64,000 nt of DNA. Origin: Chrysemys picta bellii (Eukaryota; Chordata; Testudines; Emydidae). Shown here piece by piece: positions 11,820 to 22,789 of the stretch. The stretch is taken from contig NC_088805.1 of assembly GCF_011386835.1 (NCBI RefSeq), positions 13,760,836-13,824,835 of the forward strand, read 5' to 3'. Position 1 is the stretch's first letter; the number at the start of each line of letters is the position of its first letter. Both the position numbers and the translations under genes were made by a program. The notes beneath the pieces were generated by a model, which was not told where the DNA came from, ran no database searches, and saw nothing but the letters and a program-made list of their open reading frames with translations.

Positions 11820-13530
11820 TCTATCTCTCTTCACCGCTAAATGTATTGAAAGACCCAATTAAAGCCATTGCCAGATTTTTTTCAACTGCATCCCTGATGC
11901 CCTCCAATCTGGTTTTCTCTCCCCTCACTCTATAGTAACTACTCTCACCAACGAGATGAGAATCATCAAATTGCAGGTCTATAGTCCCGCCCCATCCTTC
12001 TGGTTTTGACAGTGTCAGTCACCCCCTCCTTTATCAATCCAGGGCTTTTGCGATACTGTAATAGCCTGGTCCTCTACCTCTGTCCATTCCTTTAGCATCT
12101 TGTTCAGTGAGTCCTCCTTTTCTTCTCTCCCACTGCCTGTGCAGGAAACAAAGGGCTCCCCCTCATCCTTACATCTTACCGTGAGTGACGGCATCAATTA
12201 CCATATTTATACTGATAACTCACAAATCTACTTGTTCACTCATGACTTTTTCCTCCATCGATCCAATCCTGCATCTCAGACTCCCTCATCTCCACCTGGG
12301 TGTCTCACTCACAGCTCGTGTTTAACACAGCCAAAACCAAACTCTTCATCTTCTCTCCAGTGCCTCTCTACTCCCATCAGTCTGTCACTGCCACCAACAT
12401 CACCATCTTCCCCTCACTCAAGCCTGTAACCTGTTTTTATCTTTGGCTTCTCCTGCTGCCTTGCTCCAGATATTCAAGCTGTGCTGAAGTTCTCCTTCTT
12501 TCTCTACATCACTATGTCTAAACTAGAGAGCTTACAGCGGCACAGCCATATTGATGCAGCTGCACCACTGTAAGATCTCTCGGGCAGCCGCTCTATGCCC
12601 AAGGAAGAGAGCTCTCCTGTCGACATAATTAAACCACCCCCAATGAGCAGTGGTAGCTATGTTGACGGGAGACGCTGTCTACACTGGCGCTTCTGTCGAT
12701 ATAAACTAATTTTGCTCTGGGGGGTGTATTTTCACACCCGAGAGACATAAGTTTTGCCGACATAAGTGGTAGTGTAGACAGCTTAGAACTATCAGTTTCT
12801 TTCTCTATATAGTTAAACCTCTTGGTTCAGGCACTCAAAATTCATCTTGCCTACTGAAACATCATGTTTACTTGCTGCTTGATGCCCATATTGCCCCCTG
12901 CTGTACCTACAAAATTCAACAGATAAGATCATCCTCCTTCCAGTCATTTTAACCACATTCCAGTTCCCCTCATTTTTGAATCCCTCCACTAGCCTCCCAT
13001 TTCCCACGGTTATGTTTTTTGTCATGTTAGAAACCCTGCATATGTCTGCCCCTCCTTACTTATCCATCCTTATCTTCGTTTGTGTTGCCCCTTCAGTTCT
13101 GCCAAGGATGCTAGCCTTGTCTGCCCATTTATCAACTTTTAAGATATATCTGTGCCTTCTTCTATGTTAATCTCTATGCACTGTACTGAATACCCCTCCT
13201 GATGTGATCTCCAAGGTCATTACCCTCTCCACACTTGGAATCTATTCCTGACATGATACCTACATGAAACTAACCAGCTGATAATGGCACATTTGAAGAA
13301 TAGCAGGGACTTGTTTATATACTTTAATATTTTTAAAAAGTTAGCTTCTTTACATGTTGTATCCCTACCTAATTGTCCTCTGTCTCTCTTTAGATTGTGA
13401 ACTCCTTGGGGCAGGAACCATTCCTTCCTTTTTTGGTTAGAAAGTTCATAGCAGTCTGCCATAAATAAACAACACACATTTTGTTGCCTCCAATATCTTG
13501 CTATACTGGAGACAATTGCCCATTCTGCAC
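11820..13530 (+). pseudogene. Decayed L2-type LINE (RT and 3' end), split by a MITE
   Basis: Plus-strand frames preserve a degraded RT core: IYTDNSQIYL stands where an L2-type YADDTQIY box is expected (about 12200-12235), followed by FNTAKTKLFIFS. The 3' part ends in the L2/MIR-like string GTGAACTCCTTGGGGCAGGAACC (about 13397). A 270-bp MITE interrupts it at about 12513-12783. Many stops and indels mark it as ancient. The exact LINE clade (L2, Rex1 or similar) is uncertain. Confidence 0.6.
12513..12783. mobile_element. MITE inserted in the L2 relic
   Basis: The ends read TGTCTAAACTA and TAGTGTAGACA, inverted with one mismatch, and subterminal CpG-rich sequence is partly palindromic. The target duplication is unclear, so the superfamily is not assigned. 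Confidence 0.55.
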
Positions 13531-14050
13531 TTATGACAGAGCAACTCTGGCAGTCCACCCCAAATATCTGTTAACTTTTAATCTTTAGACTGCTAAGCAT
13601 AGGTATGTGTTTTACATACAGATCCAAAATATGTATTTACTCTCTATGTATTTAATGTACTTGAGCATCTTTCTGACTGCAGTTTTTAATCTACTGGTTT
13701 ATTCACAGTTAACTGTAGAGCCTCTGTTCTCTCTGTTGCACTGGAATTTGTTCCTACTGCGTTGTCATTTATTTATGCAAATTAAATGGTTGCTGTACCT
13801 GGAGTTAAATACACCTTAAAACATTTAAAAATTAATAGCCTGGGGACTGGGTGCTCAAGAGACTGGAAATTATGTCATATAGAAGTGCTGCAGAGCTAAA
13901 TGCCTTTTGCCTTTATATTGTAGGCTTGGAGGTGCAATTTTTTTTTTCTAATGAATACATTTTACGTATTGTGATGAACAGTTATGGTGCCATAAAAACA
14001 ACATATGTGACTTTAAGTGTTGGTAATAAGTAAATATGAATGATTATCAC
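13530..14050. other. No recognisable gene
   Basis: AT-rich sequence with no repeat that I can name. Confidence 0.4.
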
Positions 14051-14059
14051 TACTAAGAC

Positions 14060-14160
14060 TAATATAATAATACCCTCACACTTACATAGCACTTTTCTTC
14101 TGTAGGTCTCGAAGAGCTTTACAACAGAGGCATTATCCCCATTTCACAGATGGAGAAACT
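14060..14160 (-). repeat. Ancient MIR/L3-like tail
   Basis: The string from CATAGCACTTTTC through ATTATCCCCATTTCACAGATGGAGAAACT matches the widespread amniote MIR/L3-type core seen in reverse orientation. The same core recurs, split by insertions, at about 27.36 and 31.67 kb. Confidence 0.5.
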
Positions 14161-14335
14161 TACATATACATTTGTTTTTTACATATACTCCAAGAGTTTG
14201 ATTTCCTATCTTATTCACTGGGATACTTACTATACACCAATGATTTTTTTTTTTAAACAGGAGAAGTATTTTTGGCAAAGGTCATTCACCCACTCAAATT
14301 ATACAAGGCAAACACTATCTGCCTAAAGTTTAACA

Positions 14336-14843
14336 TAGGGTTGCCATACGTCCGGATTTTCCCGGACATGTCCGGCTTTTTGGTCCTCAAATCCCCATCC
14401 GGGAGGAATTTCCAAAAAGCCAAACATGTCCGGAAAAATAGGGAGGCATGGTAAGGGGACTCCGAGTGCGAGTGGCTGCAGCAAAACGTACAACTCCCGC
14501 GATCTGCCGGGGCACAGAGGCAGTGGGCGGCATTCGAGCACGCAGCCGCCTCCTCCCCGGGCTCCAACTTTCCCGGCTCCCACTGCTCTCCACTGCGGCG
14601 GGGGCCGAAGCAACTTCCCCAGTGCAGCAGCAGCCGGAGCCCAGGGGGCGGGAGGGAGGAGGGGGAATGCGGGGTGCTCAGGGGAGGGCGAGGAGTTGGG
14701 ACAGGGGTTTTGGGGAAGGGGTTGGAATGGGGGCGGGGAGGGGACAGAGTTGGGGCAGGGCCGGGGAAGGGGTGGAGATGGGGCAGGGCCGGGGTCCCCG
14801 TGGAGTGTCCTCTTTTTTCAGTGTTGAAATATGGTAACCCTAT
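14336..14843. mobile_element. Non-autonomous element with foldback 5' part and G-rich interior
   Basis: The termini TAGGGTTGCCATA and TATGGTAACCCTA are inverted, with one internal mismatch. Flanks GTTTAACA (14328-14335) and TTTTAACA (14844-14851) look like an 8-bp duplication with one change, which suggests hAT. Inside, a 27-base arm at about 14357-14383 is nearly complementary to 14410-14437, giving a long hairpin. 14560-14800 is G-rich and degenerate-tandem. Overlapping open frames on both strands reflect composition only. Confidence 0.7.
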
Positions 14844-14948
14844 TTTTAACAGAATGAAGTTTTCCTCACAAATGAACCTCCCATTGATCTAGTACCAAAA
14901 GCCTCCCAGTTTTTTTTCTCAATTCATAATGAAATTTCCCTTCATTGC

Positions 14949-16260
14949 TTGTTGTGATGCTTTCCAGGGTTGTGTGGAACCTTGCTACCACCTGCCCTTA
15001 GAGTGAGCGTGCCCTGTCTGTACCTGCCAAGGATTAGTTGCCAGACAACCTTGGCCACAGGCGCAGGCAGCACAATTAGCCCTCTCAGCCCCTGTAGGTT
15101 CACCAACCCCCAAACTCTCCGAGTGTCCCTCTGGAATGCCCAGCTCATGTTCCACTGAGCAGTCACAGAACTCAGATTCTACTCCCAAAGGAACAGTACA
15201 CAGCCTCTTACTCGTTTTAACTGAGGATCATCGCTCTACTTAACACACGGCCCTTAAAAATGTATATACACACACACACACACACACACACCCAGAAAGA
15301 GAGAGAGAGGTGTGACCAGGGGAGGGGCAGGGTGGGGCGCAGACAACATGCAGAGTCACAGTGCCCCCTTCCTGGGGACCCAGCCTGGAGAGGCAGAGCT
15401 GCAGGAGGGTCTGCTGCTTTAACTGTCCTGGGAGAAGCAGAGGCAAATCTGGGAGCTGCATTGAGGGGCTGCTGCTTTCTGGGAGGATAGGGGCTGCCAG
15501 GGATAGGTGTGTGTGCCTTGGGCTGTTCTTTCTGGGGTTGTGCCCCCCCGGTCAGGAGGCACAGGTCGTCTATGTATGAAAACAAGAATAAGTTTATCAT
15601 CAAAGAATAGAGATTCAAGTGACAGAAAGTAAGAGTACTGGAAACAAATAGTTACATATAAAACAAAATCATAAATATGTTTTCTAAAGCCTAAATTTAA
15701 CTCACAAGGCTTTTGTCTATCTCCTACCAGATAGCTTACCCTTTTCCCAGTGTTTTCAACCAGTTTGGCTGAGCAACTTCCCCCTTTCACAAGATCAATC
15801 CCCCTGGTGACTTGACCTCACAGACTGAAGGATATATCTGGGGGCTCGTATACACCCCAGATATAGTTCCAAAAGTTCATTGTCTCACTCCTAAACTGGA
15901 TATCCCCAGCTGGTTTTATTTTTTCCTGCATCCCCTGCAATCTCTTGATTAGCATTTTGTTCAGACTGTAAATGGGCCTCCATTGGGAACCATACAATAC
16001 TCGATTTGCATATGACCACCCAGAGAGAGAGAAAAAGAGAGAGAGAGAGACAGACAGACATCTCTTCCCTCCTGCCTGACAAGAGTATAGGGATCACTTT
16101 TTGAGGACCTGCCTGAACACTCACACACACACACACACACACCTCCCCACATACATCTCATAATGATTATGATGACTGTTGTGGCACAGGCTTTCATTAG
16201 AGACCTGACATGATATTCTTTGGAAGACTAGTATGTAGGTATCAGACCTATGGGATCACT
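14949..16260 (-). repeat. Possible LTR-derived sequence, with microsatellites
   Basis: Read on the minus strand, ATAAACTTATTCTTGTTTTCATA near 15575-15600 resembles the polyadenylation region of the solo LTR at 21.5-22.6 kb. I could not define ends or a duplication. CA microsatellites lie at 15268-15291 and about 16122-16142, and an AG tract near 16021-16062. Confidence 0.3.
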
Positions 16261-16299
16261 GTAACCATTATGTAACTCTGTGCCCTCTACCACTCGGCA

Positions 16300-17285
16300 T
16301 GAAGAGGTCCTAGGGTTATACTTGAGTTACGTCCATGTGTGTTGCACCATTGGAACTCCAAACAAAATCCAACTGACTGAGACAGGGTCATGCAAACTAA
16401 ATTAGTCTTCTATTACTGCCTTTGTAGCTGGTCAGAATTTCTGGTGTCATTGACCATGATATCATATCATAAAATACAGAAGCTTCAGTGATGTGCAAAT
16501 GGCAGCCACTATGCCTGTGGGGACAGGCATTGGTATTGTTACCGGGGATGCACCGACTCAACACATCTCCTGACTGACTTTGCTCCCTCTCCAACTGGCT
16601 CCATGATCCCTGCTGAAACAGGCTGTGGATGGCTTGCACCACTGTACCTCTAATCTAAACTTTCCACCACTGGGACCTGCAGCATGAGCCTATGTAGTAC
16701 TTGAGGCCTTTATACTGATTCCCACCTAATACCGCATTTGGGGCGCCTTTCCTTACTCTTCTAGCAGGCTGGGAAGGAAAGAGATCCCTTTTGTTATTTT
16801 TTAATTTTTAATTACTTGGGAGGTGCTCAGATATTACAGAGATGGGAGCCAATTAAACAGCTTAGATAGACAGAGAGCTGCAATATAGAGCACCAAAGTG
16901 CAATATAGAGCAACTGCAATATAGAAAGACAAAAGTGTGGGGGAAATGATGGGGGGAAAAACAAGATAATTACAAAGAACTTGAAACACTCCCAGGGTCA
17001 CCAATAGGGCCCTAACTACAGCTGGCTTAAAATCAAAAATTTAAAGTAAACACCCTCAATCCAACAAACACGTTTCTGAACTGAAAGAATAGTGCAACTG
17101 TTAATACCTGCATACGACACAAGAAACTTGTAATTCCTCAAATGCCATTCTTCTCTCACATCCCACTCATGCTTTTTTGGATACTGCTTTCTTTAAAATC
17201 ATCTCTTATTCAATTAGCTCTCTTTTTTGGTTTTAGCATTCTGTATCCTTTAGATCAATAGCCATATAAGAAAGATTATGGAATG
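16300..17285. other. No recognisable gene
   Basis: Unique-looking sequence. A short imperfect tandem of GCAATATAGAG(C/A) occurs at about 16880-16925. Confidence 0.4.
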
Positions 17286-17532
17286 TCTTGGGCTGGTCTA
17301 CACTGGGGGGGAGGGGGATCGGGATTGAATTACCTGGGGTCCACACGGCGCAGGATCAACGGCCACGGCTCCCCCGTCGACTGCGCTACCGCCGCTTGCT
17401 CTGGTGGAGTTCTGGAGTCGACAGTGAGCGCGTTCGGGGATCGATATATCGCGTCTTAACAAGACGCAATATATTAATCCCGGATAAATCGATTGCTACC
17501 CGCCGTATCGGCGGGTAGTCAAGACATACCCT
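17286..17532. mobile_element. CpG-rich palindromic MITE
   Basis: The ends GGGCTGGTCTACACT and AGTCAAGACATACCC are partly inverted. The interior holds a near-perfect hairpin at about 17442-17474 (ATATATCGCGTCTT against AAGACGCAATATAT). The high CpG content contrasts with flanking DNA. The superfamily is unassigned. Confidence 0.55.
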
Positions 17533-18030
17533 TAGTGAGCCAGAATCGCCTGCTAAGATTTGAACTCTAGCCCTAAATCTCCAGTACTACAATAGCAGGA
17601 CCCAGAGCAAACCGATTTTAGATTCTTAGCACTTTTAACCCTTATGCATTGGGATTTCATGATGAAATCTGATGGATTAAAATATGAAAGTTCATAAAGA
17701 TGAGATCTCCACATCTCTCTGCACTAGGGAGATAAGGAGACCGACTTTATACACATAAGCAGAACATGTCCATGTGTTATGGAATAGCTTATAAAAGTCA
17801 TGGATATGATAAATTCTCCTACTTTCAATGGAATTTCTTCAGGTCAGTGGACATTCACTACAGGTACTAGCATGAACTCTTCTTCCATTAAAAAGACTCG
17901 ATCTGATCTTTTGTTTTAAAGTAGTAAGAGGTTCTTGTTTTCTTTTAGAGATAAAGCTAATCAAATCTAAAGATTCAGGGGAATACCTGATGACCAGGAG
18001 GAGTTCAAAAAAATTCGCCCTCCTATCCCC
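17533..18030. other. No recognisable gene
   Basis: No supported feature. Confidence 0.4.
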
Positions 18031-18145
18031 ACAGCACAGCTGGCTAGGTTTATTAAGGGGCTTTTTCGCCTTCCTTCTGAAGCGTCAGGTGTTGGTTACT
18101 GCCAGAGGCCAATGCTCTGATCCAGCATGGCAAATTTTAAATTCT
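18030..18145 (+). repeat. CR1 3' tail relic
   Basis: The strings CTTCTGAAGCGTCAGGTGTTGG and CTGATCCAGCATGGCAAAT match the CR1 3' end type that finishes in GACCCAGTATGGC rather than the ATTCTATGA octamer. Confidence 0.5.
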
Positions 18146-19620
18146 GATAGAAGTAACTTCCAGCCCAATTTCTCCCTTTATCAGTATTGAGACACACTAC
18201 GAGTTCAGTCCTGCTGAGCAGTACACCTTGCAGGATTGGATACTAGAAGTACGGAGGGTTTGAGTCCTACTAAAATAAGTTGAGCAGGTTGGGGACAGCT
18301 GTAGAAATGACTCAAGAAAGTAATGTGCTTGGCTCACAGAGAGAAAGGGTTGCAAAGAACAGAGGATATAGTTAAAGAGGGGGTGGAGGAAGAAACAGCT
18401 CAGAAAACAACAAATGCAATTCTTAGTTAAGTCTGCACTGATTTTGAGCTTTGAGGAAATGGCTGCCCTTTTTATTCAGTCTGCACTCTAATACCTTAAG
18501 TTCATCTAAAAGTTTGTATTCTTTGCTGGTCAAATGAGTCATCAAGATATGCAGCTCCAGAAGTTCTCTGTTTCCATTATGTCCCTTTGGGTCTCAAGGA
18601 TGAAGATGTAACAGCAGAGCCAGCAAAAGCCAGATTTGGGCCTGTAGTGGAGAGGTAACCTTTTAACACCTGGCCCTGTTATTGGAATGACCATTCAATA
18701 CTGGTGATAATTTAATTTCTTATGGCAACTGGTGTTTAGAATTTGGAAACTACAACTTCTGCATCAAAGCGATTATTATTTCAGCCAGTTCAACATTGTT
18801 TTACAACATTATTTGATAAACGCCATGAAACGATCACAGAATCTTGTTAAAAAGCAGCTATTTCTAAGGATGAAGTCACTATTTTGGTAATTGCACATGC
18901 TCAGTGTGCTGTCTCTTTTACTGATAGAACCTCCAATATTCAGGTGCCTGATTATTTGTCTATATACTACATTTAAAACATGCTCATTAAAGGACAAAGG
19001 GAACAAGAAAAAGGAGCCAATGGCAAATGGGAAAATAAGCAGAGGAATATGGTCAAAAGGTAGAGACAGGAATAAAGAGAAGATAAAAGTAGATTCAGAA
19101 GAGAAATCTGTAGCATATCACCATGCCACCTTCACCTTGCTGCCTGCATATTTAAAGAACCTCAGATTCAGACTAGTCTCCTGGTGGGTCTTTCATTCTG
19201 TCAGCTTCAGGCAGCCATTGGAGGCAGGTTTCAGATGGAAGTTTTCAGGAAAAAAGACATTTCCCTTCTCCACTGCTTTAGCTTATCAATTTTAGAACAC
19301 ACAGAGAGTCAGGAAATTTTATTCCAACTCTATTATTCACAAAAAAACATTCAGCAACCTGCCAGAGTTAGAAGGGAGAAGAGTGACACATTGAAAGGAT
19401 CGTACCAAAACAACCCCCAAAAAATAAGACTACATGTAAATGGTGTTTCTACTTAGACTGTCACAGCAATGCTGTGCCCAGAATATGCTGCCTGTGAGCA
19501 CTAGCAAGGATTACTGAAAGGGGGACACTACTGAGACCACTGTAGTTACGAATTTACCAAACATGTCTGTACTGTTATTTTCTCCTCCCTCTTTTATTAG
19601 TTTATTTGCCAATTGAGTAT
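18146..19620. other. No recognisable gene
   Basis: No supported coding or repeat feature. Confidence 0.4.
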
Positions 19621-19624
19621 TGTC

Positions 19625-19745
19625 TAAATCCTAGATTGTGAGCTCTCTGGGAATTGCGTGTTATTTTTCTGTACAGTTTGTAATATAATGGGGTTCTGAT
19701 CCCCAACTGGGGTCTTTAATGTCACTGCAATAGTAATACATTATA
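19625..19745 (+). repeat. L2/L3-type LINE 3' tail
   Basis: AGATTGTGAGCTCTCTGGG followed by TAATATAATGGGGTTCTGATCCCCAACTGGGG is the common sauropsid LINE tail form. Short and decayed. Confidence 0.5.
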
Positions 19746-20459
19746 ATCATAATTGGTCAGATATTCAGAATTTCCTGCTTTTTCTAGACTTCCTGCACTT
19801 TGATCATCATTAAAATGCCAACATCGTTAACAATTTCAGTGCTGATCACTAGGCTTCCAAGTTGACATCACTAGGATGAATGGAGCAATTCATGTTTCTC
19901 AGAACTATTACAGTAGGTTGCCTGCAAACTTCACAGTTTATACTCAATTCACATTTTGAAGATCTAGAGGATCTAGAAGATTAAATTTCTTTTATCTGGA
20001 AACAGATTCTGGAGCACAGCTGCCACCCTCCAGTTGCCATGAGACAGCTCAATTCAACAACAGATGGCAATATAGAGTGCAAGAAGTCTTCCTCCCACAC
20101 TGTGCACTCCAGGCAATGGCCAGGTACAACCATGGGCGAATTGTCCTGAAAGGGGTAGGGAGGGAGATAAGTAGGGATTAGCCCTGTCCCTACCCCTCCA
20201 ATGGGCCCACAGAGATGGATGGGTAAATGGGGGAATGCAGGCTACACTATTCTGAAAGATGGCGTTAGATGCACATTCCCCGGGCATGTTAGAGAGTTGG
20301 GGGAGGGATTTTGTCTCCTGGCTGGCAAACACCTGGATCTGCACCCTGTGTATGGAAATACTGGGAATCCCATAGCCAAGTTTTAACCATCAACAGGACA
20401 GCCCATGCCTGCCCCTGTCTGGAATCCTGGTGACCCACAGTGCCTCTAATAGGTTAGTT

Positions 20460-20760
20460 CTTTCTAATAACAAAAGTTTTAAATTCAGGTACATTAGGAC
20501 AATATATTCTCCAACTATGTGAAGAGGTTAGTCTGTGACTATGGATCTGCTGTGACCACACAACCATCAGCAAACCCGACTTACAACTAATTTTTTCCTC
20601 TTGAAAGTGGGTCTCATAGCAGATCCTCACTGAGAATAAACATCTCATGGAAATTTTTATGGATGGTGGGGGTGCATCTAAGCTGCCAGATGTATATTAA
20701 ATTTCTTATAGGAGAGTACACTATCAGTGCAGAGCATGAGCTATCTCCAGTTTTTTTTTT
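20460..20760 (+). pseudogene. DIRS RT relic, plus orientation
   Basis: About 100 bp at 20645-20742 is roughly 90 percent identical to the reverse complement of 23800-23893. That partner encodes part of a DIRS reverse transcriptase between the catalytic block and the LPFGLSS-like block. This copy therefore runs in the opposite direction to the other DIRS sequences here. Its limits are uncertain. Confidence 0.6.
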
Positions 20761-21072
20761 TAACAAGAAACGAATACAGAATACTGCAACTGTAGGATGA
20801 CGGAACATCAGGCTCCCGAAAAGAAAAACATACAACATATCACTTGAGTGATAAGGTACTCCAAAATAGAAACAAACACAGTAATATAAAAAAGCACAGA
20901 CAAATCACTAAACCAATAAAATAATTGGAACAGATTCTGTAACAATAAGTCAATCCTGGAAACACAACACAGTACAGAGAGTCTACACAATGATGCCTTG
21001 GAAAATTCCATGTGGCTACTCTGTAAGTCTGTCTGGGAACTGATCTGAAGCTGGCTATGTATGACCCTAAGA

Positions 21073-21384
21073 CAGTAGTCCTCAAACTGTGGGGTGCGCC
21101 GTCCCCCTAGAGGGATGTGGAGGAACATTTGGGATGTGTGGCAGGCCTGGGCAGGGAGGAAGCACCACCCAGCCTTGCTCCGCCTCCAGATCTGCTCCAA
21201 CCCCACCCCCTAGCCCCGGCCATAGCTCCAGCCCCAGCCTCGGTCCCTGGCTCCATTCTCGACCCCAGCCTGAGACCTGGCCCCAGCTGCGACCCCCTTA
21301 CCTCTGTCTGCATCACGCCCCGCTCCCGGCCCAGGCTCCCGGGTGGAGGGGGGGCCGTGACCCTGAAAAGTTTGGGGACCACTT
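21073..21384. mobile_element. hAT-type MITE with perfect 8-bp target duplication
   Basis: It begins CAGTAGTCCTCAAACT and ends AGTTTGGGGACCACTT. CCCTAAGA flanks it exactly at 21065-21072 and 21385-21392. The interior is C-rich and CpG-rich and gives chance open frames on both strands. Confidence 0.9.
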
Positions 21385-21480
21385 CCCTAAGAGCACCCCA
21401 GTGCCAGAGGGCAAGAGGTTCCCTGGTATCTCTCAGTGAGTCTCAGCTAGCCTGACCAGCTGTGTACCCCAACTCATTGT

Positions 21481-22558
21481 TGTCATAAACTATCTAAAAG
21501 GTGTCATGTAAGGTAACATATGCAAACTGGTAATACTCTGGGCATTAATATTATTGCATGGTGTGTGTACAGGTGATATATGAAAATTTATAAACATGTA
21601 CTGGAAATATGTTCCTAAAATGTGTTGGTCGTCAGGTAGGGCTAAAGGTATACCACCCTAAACAGAAGAATGTGGTCCTGCCTGCTTGAATTGGTCTCCA
21701 ATGTAAACTGAGCATAAAGAGATGATGGAAGTAAACAAAATCATCAAACTACATAGTAGGGGAAATATCAACTTAACTATCTTGATGGGGGTGCGGGGGG
21801 AGAGGAAGGAGACTGCAAAAATTAACATGGCATCAGCTCCCTAGTGAATACAGCAAGGCAGACCCCCCCATGAGGGCTTCCTGACTTTGAAAACAAAGAT
21901 AAACTTTGAAGATGCAAGCAGAAAGAGAAAGCCACTTTGGCATCCTTCACATGAAGAGACAAAGAAACCAAGTGCTTTGAGTTCTGTGTCGGATCTTGTG
22001 AAGAACTGACCAGCGATGCTGGAGGAACAACTGTGGTGAGTAAACTACTTTGAACAAAAGGCTCATTTGTTAAGTTAGATTTTAGTCTTAGAAATGTATT
22101 TTTAGTTTTGTTTTTTGTAACTATTTCTATCTCAATTCCGTCTACTCGTTATCACTTAAATACCTGTTCTTTGTCAATAAACTTAATCTTGTTTTATTAC
22201 AAAACCATCTCAGAGCAGTGTTTCAAACTGAAGAGTAAAATCCTTAGCCAAAATAACAGGCTGGAACTGTGTACTGCCACTTTTAAAAAAGCAGCGATCT
22301 TGGAAAGGTTTTGTGGGCAAGAGGGGCTGAGCGCTGCAGGGGAGATGGTTCTGGGTAGATGTGGGTCTGGAGGGGCTGTTGGTGTTATTCTGCAAGGAGT
22401 CATCAGGCTGGTGGAAGCCGGGGTGAGGTCACTGTACTCTGAGCAAGCTGCTGTTGTCAGGGCTGTGAGCCAAAGATGAATAGCACAGAAGCACCCAGGG
22501 TTACAGGGCAGGCAGTGACACACACCCTGACTTGTCTGGGTGATCCCCCAAAGTGCCA
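21481..22558 (+). repeat. Solo LTR of an endogenous retrovirus-like element
   Basis: The segment begins TGTCATAAAC and ends GTGCCA, with flanks CATTGT (21475-21480) and CATTGG (22559-22564) as a likely 6-bp duplication with one change. AATAAA at 22177-22182 is followed by a T-rich stretch, as expected for an LTR polyadenylation region. No gag, pol or env frame adjoins it, so it is probably a solo LTR left by recombination. The assignment rests on ends and layout, not on coding homology. Confidence 0.55.
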
Positions 22559-22789
22559 CATTGGTGTAATCGAACAGAATTTACACAGAGCTTGCTATTT
22601 AACTGAGGTTTATACTTCAAGCATTGGTAAAATAGTTTTAAGTGATTCTCAAGTGAAAAGGCTGGGAACAGTTTTAAAGAGAGGTTACAGATTTATTATT
22701 TTCTGTTTATTCTGAGTGAGGAAATAGAACAAAGGAAGTTTAAAATGAGCAACAGTGAAGCAACCCCCGAAGTGTCACACTATGATACT

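Noticed and set aside
14426..14837. Overlapping open frames of 129 and 133 residues
   Set aside because: They fall inside the G-rich interior of a MITE and reflect low-complexity composition.
21481..22558. Complete endogenous retrovirus
   Set aside because: No second LTR or gag/pol/env remains adjoin the LTR-like segment.
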